Virus record (IMG/VR): IMGVR_UViG_3300045049_000121
Span: 1-28,093 of that record
Direction: 5' to 3' (one strand)
Length of the DNA stretch: 28,093 bases
Source: a virus
Shown: positions 20,872 through 26,298 of the stretch, piece by piece
How positions within the stretch are numbered: the first letter of the stretch is position 1
Layout of the letters: the number at the start of each line of letters is the position of its first letter
The notes under the pieces: model-generated
What the model was told of the DNA's origin: nothing
Database searches by the model: none
What the model saw: only the letters and a program-made list of their open reading frames with translations
Translations under genes and position numbers: made by a program

Positions 20872-21060
20872 TTACAGCCCTTCGAAGTGCTCTACGAATT
20901 CGCCTGCGTGCTTTGTCTTCTGGAATAGCAGTGTGACGCGGTTACGGTGCGGATGTATCACTATCTCCAGTGGAACCTTTGTGGTGAACAGCCACGTACC
21001 GATCTGTTTGCGGTACTTCAAAAAGGTTTCGCCATCAACAGAGAGAAACATCCGCACCAT
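20872..21060 (-). CDS. 62-residue hypothetical protein
   Basis: The 62-residue frame starts MVRMFLSVDGETFLKYRKQI and ends RVTLLFQKTKHAGEFVEHF-EGL. The open frame continues upstream to 21288, but ATG 21060 is preferred because a separate small gene ends five bases upstream of it and coupling is likely; no strong ribosome site is visible. The C-terminus loosely fits the F-x4-A-x2-F-x3-F pattern of the plus-strand cluster at 23352-25441, so it may be a distant member. It is rich in beta strands. It converges with the exported-protein gene. Confidence 0.55.
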   Translation of the reverse strand: MVRMFLSVDGETFLKYRKQIGTWLFTTKVPLEIVIHPHRNRVTLLFQKTKHAGEFVEHFEGL

Positions 21061-21065
21061 AGTCG

Positions 21066-21173
21066 TTACTTGATGTTGAATAGGCGTTTGACGAAGGCTG
21101 CGAAGCGGGCGTAGAAACTGACGTCTGCTGGCTTTGCCGTATCTGTCGCTGTTGGTGTTGTGTTGTCTGACAT
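21066..21173 (-). CDS. 35-residue hypothetical peptide
   Basis: A short frame from ATG 21173 to TAA 21066 begins MSDNTTPTATDTAKPADVSF and ends with a basic amphipathic helix (YARFAAFVKRLFNIK). AAGGAC lies just before the ATG, and a TAAATA motif lies 38 nt upstream. This fits the pattern of its neighbours and supports it as a real gene. The amphipathic C-terminus could bind a membrane. Confidence 0.55.
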   Translation of the reverse strand: MSDNTTPTATDTAKPADVSFYARFAAFVKRLFNIK

Positions 21174-21277
21174 GTCCTTGTCCTTTATCTGGCGTGAGTG
21201 CCGGATACCGGTATTTATTGACTGACAAAAGCAGACTATGATAAATCAGTCGCACTACGGAAAAACGGGGAAGCGCG
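21174..21277. promoter_or_regulatory. Divergent promoter region
   Basis: On the minus strand CAATAAATACCGG starts at 21220 and ends 38 nt before the ATG at 21173. On the plus strand TATGAT (about 21237-21242) could be a -10 box for the gene at 21278, with a poor -35 (TTTATT) 17 bp upstream. The two promoters would overlap. Confidence 0.45.
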
Positions 21278-21757
21278 GTGGAATACACTCAGTCAAAGAT
21301 GTGGTGGAGCTGTGTCGCATTCATCCCCTACCTGCTGCTTGCTGGCGTGTACACGTTCGTGACGAACGGCCATCAGCGCGACTTCGAAGTCGCGCTTGGC
21401 GTGTTGCTGGGAGGCCGCGCATTGTTTGGCGTGGTAGACACCGTCACTTCGGCCATTGCGTGGCGCCTGTATGCCCGTAAGCGCACCACCGAAAGTATGC
21501 TCAAGCTGTTCAAGGATGCAGGCATGCCAACGCGTGAGCCTGCCGACGAGAGCCTTTCGATGTACTTGCTGCGTCTGGATGAAGATCGCGAACACCCTGT
21601 TCAGGTCAAGTGCGCAGCACGCCAGCTTTCGACGCTGCTTGAGCAGACCAAACATGACGGGATTGCCATAGGGATGCGAACGGAGGAAGCAATAAAAGCG
21701 GCTTTCGAGCAGTACACAGCAAAAGAGCCGGTCGGCGCACACGCAGCGCCAAATTGA
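21278..21757 (+). CDS. Small membrane protein
   Basis: The 159-residue protein uses GTG at 21278, supported by GGGGA eight bases upstream; ATG 21299 is an alternative. It has two hydrophobic spans, WWSCVAFIPYLLLAGVYTFV and a weaker one around LGVLLGGRALFGVVDTVTSA. A charged helical cytoplasmic domain follows, with HPVQVKCAARQLSTLLEQTK. The family is unknown. It is the last gene before a long gene-free control region and is read toward it. A hairpin with trailing T residues about 160 nt downstream could terminate it. Confidence 0.6.
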   Translation: MEYTQSKMWWSCVAFIPYLLLAGVYTFVTNGHQRDFEVALGVLLGGRALFGVVDTVTSAIAWRLYARKRTTESMLKLFKDAGMPTREPADESLSMYLLRLDEDREHPVQVKCAARQLSTLLEQTKHDGIAIGMRTEEAIKAAFEQYTAKEPVGAHAAPN

Positions 21758-22025
21758 CCGGCGGCACCGCTCGCCGGGTACACTTTCGCTTTTCGATTAA
21801 TACATTCTTTGGGATCTGCGGAAGCAAAACCAGAAATCAAATAAATCGAAGACGCCGCCGCGCTGACGAATCTGCGTGCGAGCGAAGCGAGTTAGCAGTG
21901 AGTCGAGCGAGCGGCACCTGGCTCTGCGAAGCAGATGCCAGACTAAGATTTTTAGTATCTTATTATTTCATAATCCATAGAATCAGAGTAATCTAATAAG
22001 ATACTAAAAACCAAAAACACGAATT
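21758..22025. repeat. Gene-free region with a hairpin and a 17-bp inverted repeat
   Basis: No convincing gene lies between 21758 and 22060. The first 140 bp are GC-rich with repeated GCGAGCGA-type runs. At 21918-21941 CTGGCTCTGC-GAA-GCAGATGCCAG forms a hairpin with one bulge, followed by ATTTTTAG. Then TTTTTAGTATCTTATTA (21949-21965) and its exact reverse complement (21994-22010) form a perfect 17-bp inverted repeat with a 28-nt spacer. It could act as a two-way terminator insulating the early promoter, or as a protein site. Confidence 0.7.
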
Positions 22026-22054
22026 TTGACGCTTATTCGCTTCGTCCGTATAAT
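22026..22054 (+). promoter_or_regulatory. Strong sigma70-type promoter TTGACG-17-TATAAT
   Basis: The -35 TTGACG (22026-22031) and a consensus -10 TATAAT (22049-22054) are spaced by exactly 17 bp. Transcription would start near 22061, where TAAATA begins, so the first product is the structured RNA at 22061-22197. Read-through would express the early genes. This is the best promoter in the window. Confidence 0.88.
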
Positions 22055-22060
22055 CTAGTG

Positions 22061-22197
22061 TAAATAAAGAAGAACAAGCAACATGCAGGTTGCGTAGGTT
22101 CCGACACAGAATTCATTAGGAATTGCACCGCAATGGTGCATAAGGTTGAGAACCCCGTATGTCGCTGCATCGATGTACGGGGTTTTCCCTTTTTAAC
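22061..22197 (+). ncRNA. Structured RNA 1, kissing-loop architecture
   Basis: The start is set by the promoter just upstream and the end by a terminator-like hairpin with T-rich tail. The 5' hairpin is GCAAC-ATGCAG-GTTGC (22078-22093). The middle holds AATTC/GAATT and GCACC-GCAAT-GGTGC hairpins. The 3' hairpin pairs 22151-22164 with 22171-22184 (14 bp, two wobbles) and leaves the 6-nt loop CTGCAT. That loop is the exact complement of the 5' loop ATGCAG. No ORF is seen. A related RNA with other loop sequences lies at 23219-23334. Function unknown; it could be a trans-acting RNA or a leader that controls read-through. Confidence 0.7.
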
Positions 22198-22215
22198 TGA
22201 TAACAATAAGAAAAT

Positions 22216-23160
22216 ATGCAGATTTTCGATCTCCCCAAGAAATCAAACCTGGCTTACCTAGACTGCCAGTACTTCCACAACGATCCTAAGCCGGGCGTTG
22301 CAGAACACATCATCAAGGTACAGTACCGCACAAAGCGCGGTGAGCCACAAAGCTTTGTCATTCCAATTACGTGCGACCAGTACCGTATAACGCGCATTGC
22401 TAAAAATGCGATCGGCATAGACGGCAGCAAGCTTGTGAAAGCAAAATCTGCAATGTTGCGCGACTCTGGTATTCCACACTACTTCGGCTTCCGCCTCGTG
22501 TCCTTTGTGCAGATGGCTGGTCCTAAGAAGCGGTTTAAGAAGAAGTCAGACGCCAATACACAGTGCTGGGTGTATGTACACGACGACAACCACCTCGAAG
22601 TCGAACTGCTTTGGGCTGGTGAAACCATCAACGTCCACCTGAACACCATCGAAGATCGCACGAACGATAAGCAGAGTTGGGCTATTGGTCGTTATGACGC
22701 AGAAGAAGAACTACTACAAGCAATCGAGACAAGACGAAATGGAAGAAGTGACACTCGCGCAACTATTGCGCATGACCAAAGCCGAGAAGAAAGCGTTTGC
22801 AACGCGGAAGCAACAACAGCGCGAAGCGGAACGAGCAGTGAGCCAACAACAGTACGACAAAGCGGTACACGAAGCCGAACGATGGGCGCTGACCAACTCG
22901 TTGCCAGCATTGCAGGGAACGGTGAAGCAGATCGCCTATGCACAAGTCATCAGATACAACTGGCTTCACAAGCGCGTCAACAGCAAGTACCAGCAGAAGC
23001 AGTTTCTGCAGATCGTGACCGAAAGCCAGCTCGAAGCTTTTCTCAGTCTTTTAAGGAAAGAGCAAGACAGTACATGGTGGATCGTGACCAATGGGGAGTA
23101 TGGGCACCCGAGGAAGTATCTCCAACACATGATGGACTCGGAACCCGCTTTCGTTTTTAA
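22216..23160 (+). CDS. Early-region hypothetical protein; 3' half overlaps the next gene
   Basis: The frame from ATG 22216 is 314 codons. The first 165 or so look like a real globular protein (MQIFDLPKKSNLAYLDCQYF; CWVYVHDDNHLEVELLWAGE). From about 22694 the frame overlaps the next gene for 467 nt and turns into Arg/Ser/Thr/Ala-rich sequence that looks like a shadow of that gene. The protein may truly be this long, or a +1 shift between 22643 and 22694 may join it to the next gene, since that frame is open there. The ribosome site is weak (AATAAGAAA). It follows structured RNA 1. Family unknown. Confidence 0.55.
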   Translation: MQIFDLPKKSNLAYLDCQYFHNDPKPGVAEHIIKVQYRTKRGEPQSFVIPITCDQYRITRIAKNAIGIDGSKLVKAKSAMLRDSGIPHYFGFRLVSFVQMAGPKKRFKKKSDANTQCWVYVHDDNHLEVELLWAGETINVHLNTIEDRTNDKQSWAIGRYDAEEELLQAIETRRNGRSDTRATIAHDQSREESVCNAEATTARSGTSSEPTTVRQSGTRSRTMGADQLVASIAGNGEADRLCTSHQIQLASQARQQQVPAEAVSADRDRKPARSFSQSFKERARQYMVDRDQWGVWAPEEVSPTHDGLGTRFRF

Positions 23161-23221
23161 GATTGCTTTCGAAGAAGTGGATTTGGCGCGGATTGCCAGT
23201 AGTCCTATAGCAGACAGCTAA
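22694..23221 (+). CDS. Early-region helical hypothetical protein
   Basis: I chose ATG 22694 (MTQKKNYYKQSRQDEMEEVT); there is no strong ribosome site, so translation may be coupled to, or frameshifted from, the gene at 22216. The 175-residue protein has a Lys/Glu/Gln coiled region (about 25-65). LPALQGTVKQIAYAQVIRYN follows, a G-T/S-x-KQI-x-A-x2-IR pattern that I recall from unknown plasmid and phage proteins. The C-terminal MDSEPAFVFKIAFEEVDL resembles the shared motif of the genes at 23352-25441. The codons read like real protein throughout. The stop overlaps the TAAATA that heads structured RNA 2. Confidence 0.65.
   Translation: MTQKKNYYKQSRQDEMEEVTLAQLLRMTKAEKKAFATRKQQQREAERAVSQQQYDKAVHEAERWALTNSLPALQGTVKQIAYAQVIRYNWLHKRVNSKYQQKQFLQIVTESQLEAFLSLLRKEQDSTWWIVTNGEYGHPRKYLQHMMDSEPAFVFKIAFEEVDLARIASSPIADS
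23183..23211 (+). promoter_or_regulatory. Candidate promoter for structured RNA 2, TTGGCG-17-TATAGC
   Basis: TTGGCG (23183-23188) and TATAGC (23206-23211) are spaced by 17 bp inside the end of the gene at 22694. TAAATA begins 13 nt after the start of the -10 box, against 12 nt at the strong promoter of RNA 1. The equal layout supports a real but weaker promoter. Confidence 0.5.
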
Positions 23222-23334
23222 ATAGAAATGCGACGGACGAGGTTGCAGGATCTCCACAATTACTTTTGTACCGTTCCTTAACAGGAACACCGAAAGGCCT
23301 ATTACATCTCGTCCGTGTAATAGGCCTTTCACTT
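23219..23334 (+). ncRNA. Structured RNA 2, kissing-loop architecture
   Basis: The 5' hairpin is TGCGAC-GGACGAG-GTTGCA (23229-23247). The middle holds ACAA-6-TTGT and GTTCC-6-GGAAC hairpins. The 3' hairpin pairs AAAGGCCTATTACA (23293-23306) with TGTAATAGGCCTTT (23316-23329). Its loop contains CTCGTCC, the exact complement of the 7-nt 5' loop GGACGAG. After GTTGC both RNAs share AGG, TC, CC, CACA and AATT in the same order. The T tail is weak (CACTTTT), so read-through into 23352 is likely. It may be a leader, a separate RNA, or both. Confidence 0.68.
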
Positions 23335-23351
23335 TTAGGAGAATAAGAATA

Positions 23352-23564
23352 ATGACAACAACATACATGGTTACGCTGCAACACATGTCTTACGGTGCTG
23401 GCTACGAAACGTGGTCATGGTTGAGGGAACGTAGCATCGAGCACGAGATGAATCTGGGCAAATTGCTTAACGAAGGCGGAATAGGCTTTGACCATGTTTC
23501 ATACGGCTTCAGCAACGACGCCGACGCAGTGCTGTTTAAATTGACGTTCTCAAAGTATCTATAA
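23352..23564 (+). CDS. Small paralogue 1 (DA-x2-FKL motif family)
   Basis: The 70-residue protein begins MTTTYMVTLQHMSYGAGYET and ends FSNDADAVLFKLTFSKYL. The C-terminal pattern F-x-ND-x-DA-x2-FKL-x-F-x2-YL recurs in neighbouring genes, so they form a tandem family of likely common origin. The N-terminal half is a strand followed by a helix (TWSWLRERSIEHEMNLGKLL). The ribosome site AGGAGAATAAGAATA before the ATG closely matches that of the next gene (AGGAGAATAACAAC), which also supports duplication. It lies just after structured RNA 2. Function unknown. Confidence 0.75.
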   Translation: MTTTYMVTLQHMSYGAGYETWSWLRERSIEHEMNLGKLLNEGGIGFDHVSYGFSNDADAVLFKLTFSKYL

Positions 23565-23586
23565 GCGGCCAAGGAGAATAACAACA

Positions 23587-23868
23587 ATGACAATGAAATC
23601 CGTCACAGTAAGACTGTCAAATATAGTAAGACTGTCAAATGACTGGAATGTACTCTTAGACGCGTTGGAAGTTATGCGTGACTGGTGCAAAGCGAACGCG
23701 GACACTTTCTTATGCGATATACCGCTAGACTGCATTACTCCGCGAACAAATAAACTAACAAATGAATTCGTAGAGGCTCTAATCGCATGTAAATCGAAGC
23801 CAACATTCACGTTCGGAAACGACACAGACGCAGTTGCATTCAAACTGACGTTTGCCGACTACCTATAA
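23587..23868 (+). CDS. Small paralogue 2 (DA-x2-FKL motif family)
   Basis: The 93-residue protein has the C-terminus FTFGNDTDAVAFKLTFADYL, the clearest match to paralogue 1. Its N-terminal part contains a short internal direct repeat: the codons for TVRLSNIVRLSN repeat VRLSN. A helix with Trp and Cys follows (LLDALEVMRDWCKANADTFL). A strong AAGGAG site precedes ATG 23587, with a second in-frame ATG two codons on. There is no membrane span. It sits 22 bp after paralogue 1 and 44 bp before the next. Confidence 0.75.
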   Translation: MTMKSVTVRLSNIVRLSNDWNVLLDALEVMRDWCKANADTFLCDIPLDCITPRTNKLTNEFVEALIACKSKPTFTFGNDTDAVAFKLTFADYL

Positions 23869-23912
23869 TAACCAAGATGCCACACCTTAAGTGACACTGA
23901 TAGTAAAAGACA

Positions 23913-24221
23913 ATGACAACAAATACTAAAAACCTGCGAGACGCAGCAGCAGCACCACAACAAGAGATTGAATGGATCAAGCTCGAAAAGACGGATAATC
24001 CCGACAATCTGTTTCCCATTGAAGTAGGATTCTCAGTCGGCAAACTGAATCTCGACCATTGGCTGAATCTGCACAGAGACGCAGTCAGCTACATGGAAGT
24101 GACCGCGAATCAAACAGTAATCGTATTCTTCAAAGAAATAGTTGCGGCGAACAAATTCCGCTACACGTTCATGGATCACGTTTGGGTACGTGCAGAAGCG
24201 TCACAGGGAGACAAACAATGA
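23913..24221 (+). CDS. Small paralogue 3, divergent
   Basis: The 102-residue protein has a polar N-terminal extension and the C-terminal segment VIVFFKEIVAANKFRYTFMD. This matches the shared motif more loosely, with FKE in place of FND, Ala kept and FRYTF for FKLTF. A short tail, VWVRAEASQGDKQ, follows. Only a weak ribosome site (AAAAGA) precedes the ATG. Its stop overlaps the next start by 4 bp (ATGA), so the two are translated together. Function unknown. Confidence 0.7.
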   Translation: MTTNTKNLRDAAAAPQQEIEWIKLEKTDNPDNLFPIEVGFSVGKLNLDHWLNLHRDAVSYMEVTANQTVIVFFKEIVAANKFRYTFMDHVWVRAEASQGDKQ

Positions 24222-24499
24222 CAATGGTTTATGTATATGAAATCCGCAACACAAAGGTTACCCCACAAGTGCGCATTGACATCGAGACTGAGGCCAAGAC
24301 ATGGGCAATACACAATGGCATTTGCTTTCACCACAATGATGCCAACGGTATTTCTTTGTTAATGCTAAAAGGCGACACCGAGGCAATCGCATTTCATCTT
24401 ATGTTCGGCGAAAAGATGAGGCTTTGTTTCAAGCAAGACGCCTCCGAGATGGTTAAGTTCAACTACGGTGCCGCTTTCAATAACTGGATACAACAATGA
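24218..24499 (+). CDS. Small paralogue 4 (variant motif)
   Basis: I chose ATG 24218, coupled to the previous stop and preceded by GGGAG, although the frame is open back to 24059. The 93-residue protein begins MTMVYVYEIRNTKVTPQVRI. The variant motif LKGDTEAIAFHLMFGEKMRL lies near the middle and is followed by a 30-residue tail, unlike the other members. The helix ETEAKTWAIHNGICF aligns in position with the Trp/Cys helix of paralogues 2 and 5. The stop overlaps the next ATG by 4 bp. Confidence 0.72.
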   Translation: MTMVYVYEIRNTKVTPQVRIDIETEAKTWAIHNGICFHHNDANGISLLMLKGDTEAIAFHLMFGEKMRLCFKQDASEMVKFNYGAAFNNWIQQ

Positions 24500-24786
24500 C
24501 CGACACCTATGAAGTAACCGTACATCCAAAGCTTGTCGCAACTCTGGTAGAGATGCATAAATGGTGCGACGAGAACACCAACGAATTTGGTCATTCAATC
24601 TCACTTTCAACAGATGATGCCGGGCTTATTCTTGCCGATGGCGGAGGCGACGATTGCGCTATCGTAGTCGCCGCTCGGCGCGAGGGTTATGTTGAGGTGC
24701 TCAAATACCTTAACGAGGTGCAGTTCTACTTCTTCAACGATTTAGACGCCATGCATTTCAAGCTGCGGTGGTGCGAGTACCTGTAA
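24496..24786 (+). CDS. Small paralogue 5 (DA-x2-FKL motif family)
   Basis: The 96-residue protein begins MTDTYEVTVHPKLVATLVEM, has the helix VEMHKWCDENTNEFG, and ends with FYFFNDLDAMHFKLRWCEYL, a full match to the family motif. A Gly/Asp-rich turn (ADGGGDDC) lies in the middle. It overlaps the previous gene by 4 bp and the next by 1 bp (TAATG), so it sits in the centre of a tightly coupled operon. Function unknown. Confidence 0.75.
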   Translation: MTDTYEVTVHPKLVATLVEMHKWCDENTNEFGHSISLSTDDAGLILADGGGDDCAIVVAARREGYVEVLKYLNEVQFYFFNDLDAMHFKLRWCEYL

Positions 24787-25028
24787 TGCGAAGCAATCGA
24801 GAGTACGTCTGCAAGTATTGCGGCACAGTTAGCAAGAGGATCGACACGCATAGAAACTGGCATGACGAGAACTGCCAAGCCGGGCCGACACCAAGAGCGA
24901 AGCCCAAGAAGAGATACAAGAGCAAGCCATATGTACCAAGGCCACGCTATCCAAGCATTCCTGACGCAGTGACGGTCAAGTACAAGGACTATGTGGAACT
25001 GCTACGAGAACAGAAGGCTAGTGGATAA
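24786..25028 (+). CDS. Small zinc-finger-like protein
   Basis: ATG 24786 overlaps the previous stop by one base; a longer frame exists but the overlap makes this start the best. The 80-residue protein carries Cys9, Cys12, His22, His26 and Cys30 in YVCKYCGTVSKRIDTHRNWH and the following DENC, a likely zinc-binding C2H2/C2HC finger. A basic Lys/Arg/Pro linker (KPKKRYKSKPYVPRPRYP) and a short helical tail follow. This suits nucleic-acid binding. It is the last gene of the paralogue operon and is followed at once by a terminator. Confidence 0.7.
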   Translation: MRSNREYVCKYCGTVSKRIDTHRNWHDENCQAGPTPRAKPKKRYKSKPYVPRPRYPSIPDAVTVKYKDYVELLREQKASG

Positions 25029-25031
25029 GAC

Positions 25032-25059
25032 AAGAGGCCCGGAATAACCGGGCCTTCTT
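25032..25059 (+). terminator. Rho-independent terminator of the paralogue operon
   Basis: AAGAGGCCCGG and CCGGGCCTTCTT pair around AATAA with one bulge. The stem is very stable and GC-rich with a T/C tail. It lies 3 bp after the stop at 25028. Confidence 0.85.
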
Positions 25060-25075
25060 GCGTTCGGAGAGACAA

Positions 25076-25177
25076 ATGACAAACACCATGACTAAGTATT
25101 TGCATGTCTATTTATCTCCCGACTTACTCGTCTTCTGTGTCGTAGATAGAATATTCAAACTTATCGCCAAAAACTAG
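25076..25177 (+). other. Possible truncated paralogue start (33 codons)
   Basis: ATG 25076 has GGAG eight bases upstream and opens MTNTMTKYLHVYLSPDLLVF, similar in style to the starts of the plus-strand paralogues (MTxTY-x-V). It runs antisense into the end of the gene at 25124 and stops soon after. It may be a paralogue start broken when the inverted copy arrived, or chance. Confidence 0.25.
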
Positions 25178-25441
25178 CTTGAACTGTAGTGCGTCTAGCT
25201 CGTTGTAGAACGCCCATGTAGGTAGCTCGAAGCCCCATACGCCTTTCTCGCCTTTATGCTCAATGTATGGTGTCTTCACGAAGTTCCCAATGTCGTTTGA
25301 TGCGATCCACGCATCGGCCTCTTCTTCTTCCGGTGTCTTGAAATATTCGGGTGGGCGGCCGAACACCGTGTATAGCGCCACGCCGTTCAGCACCGCGGCG
25401 ATTTCCTGCACTTTGATGGTGAATAGATGTAGTTGTTTCAT
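25124..25441 (-). CDS. Inverted paralogue 6 (DA-x2-FKL motif family)
   Basis: The 105-residue protein has the near-C-terminal motif WAFYNELDALQFKLVFGDKF, clearly the family motif, followed by an acidic tail (YSIYDTEDE). The N-terminus (MKQLHLFTIKVQEIAAVLNG) is a strand then a helix; an acidic EEEEADAW segment lies in the middle. It is on the opposite strand from the other members, with its own AAGGAG site and TAAATA motif. This suggests an inversion or a separate acquisition within the family. Confidence 0.75.
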   Translation of the reverse strand: MKQLHLFTIKVQEIAAVLNGVALYTVFGRPPEYFKTPEEEEADAWIASNDIGNFVKTPYIEHKGEKGVWGFELPTWAFYNELDALQFKLVFGDKFEYSIYDTEDE

Positions 25442-25544
25442 TGTGTCGTCTCCTTGTTATGACCTCAATATTTAGCTTCGAAGTTGATCTGTGCCGCGCG
25501 CTTTCCGGCTAAATAAAGGCGGGCATTTAATTGGAGGGAACACA
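25442..25544. promoter_or_regulatory. Divergent TAAATA pair
   Basis: Minus strand GCTAAATATTG (TAAATA at 25474-25469) lies 27 nt before ATG 25441. Plus strand GGCTAAATAAAGG (TAAATA at 25510-25515) lies 29 nt before ATG 25545. Both leaders carry GGAG-type ribosome sites. Two back-to-back copies with near-equal spacing to their starts are good evidence that the motif is functional. Confidence 0.6.
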
Positions 25545-26048
25545 ATGCAATTCGACCCACAAAAGAAAAACAACCTCATAGTCATTGAGAAGCCAGAGCT
25601 ACGCAAGTATTGGTCGTTAGTTCGACCAGCGCTTGAGAAGATGCAAAAGGACCGCAAGAGCGCTGATAAGTGGACACCCGAAGACGTCTACCTGTCACTC
25701 CTAGAAGGACGTTCAACCTTGGTTCTGACTTCAATTGTTCCTGGCGAAAACACTGGTTTGCGTTACGCGGATAGAGAGACCGCAATACAAAACTTTACAG
25801 GCTTTATGGTTTTGCAAAAGACCAGTACCTATGAAGACGCTGCGCTACACATTTGGATCGCTGCCAGCAATGAAGGGAAGGCAGAAGCCTCGAATATCCT
25901 TACATTCAACAGCGAAATGGACGAGCTTGCAAAAAACATTGGATGCACACGTATCACGTTCAATAGCAACCGCGATTTCTGGAAAAGGGTAGCACCACGC
26001 TTTCGATTTGAAGAGCTAGACGTGAAATGGTCACGCGACGTGAAATAA
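25545..26048 (+). CDS. Hypothetical protein
   Basis: The 167-residue protein starts at ATG 25545 after a strong GGAGGG site. It begins MQFDPQKKNNLIVIEKPELR. The body, with WTPEDVYLSLLEGRSTLVLT, TGFMVLQK and LHIWIAASNEG, then ITFNSNRDFWKRVAPRFRFE, resembles a GNAT-like or small alpha/beta fold. Similar phage proteins with a VYxxLLEGRSxLVL-type segment are known to me as unknowns in virion-region neighbourhoods, but I claim no function. It overlaps the next gene by 22 nt. Confidence 0.7.
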   Translation: MQFDPQKKNNLIVIEKPELRKYWSLVRPALEKMQKDRKSADKWTPEDVYLSLLEGRSTLVLTSIVPGENTGLRYADRETAIQNFTGFMVLQKTSTYEDAALHIWIAASNEGKAEASNILTFNSEMDELAKNIGCTRITFNSNRDFWKRVAPRFRFEELDVKWSRDVK

Positions 26049-26251
26049 CAGGTGAGCCTGCGTCTATCTTTGATGTAGAAGTGGTCGTTAAGCTAGACAA
26101 AGCACGTAGCGGCTTTGTCTTCAACATCAAAGTAAGGGATGAAAACGGTGCAGACATAACAAGCTTGTTCCGTTTCTACGCCAAGCAGGAACCATCAGAC
26201 ATAGGCAGGACAGACTGCCTGGATGCGGTCATCAAGAAATTAATTGACTAG
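26027..26251 (+). CDS. Small hypothetical protein
   Basis: The 74-residue protein begins MVTRREITGEPASIFDVEVV and continues with strands (KLDKARSGFVFNIKVRDENG) and a C-terminal helix (DCLDAVIKKLID). The start lies inside the previous gene and overlaps its end by 22 nt; only a weak GAG precedes it, so it relies on coupling. A strong terminator follows 11 bp downstream. Function unknown. Confidence 0.62.
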   Translation: MVTRREITGEPASIFDVEVVVKLDKARSGFVFNIKVRDENGADITSLFRFYAKQEPSDIGRTDCLDAVIKKLID

Positions 26252-26262
26252 CCGCAAGCACT

Positions 26263-26287
26263 AAAGGCCACCAACGGTGGCCTTTTT
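26263..26287 (+). terminator. Strong rho-independent terminator
   Basis: AAAGGCCACC and GGTGGCCTTT form a perfect 10-bp stem around a 3-nt loop, followed by a T tract. It separates the two-gene unit from the HNH gene. Confidence 0.92.
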
Positions 26288-26298
26288 CATTGGTCCGC

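Noticed and set aside
21754-21996. 80-codon plus-strand frame across the gene-free region
   Set aside because: It has no ribosome site, its sequence is Arg/Ser-rich read-through of the GC-rich repeats, and it crosses the 17-bp inverted repeat.
22061-22197. Known riboswitch or tRNA-like element in structured RNA 1
   Set aside because: The order of hairpins and conserved bases did not match any riboswitch class I know; the short GGTTCC is not in a T-arm context.
25108-25113. TAAATA copy on the minus strand after the gene at 25124
   Set aside because: No minus-strand gene lies downstream, so it is treated as chance.
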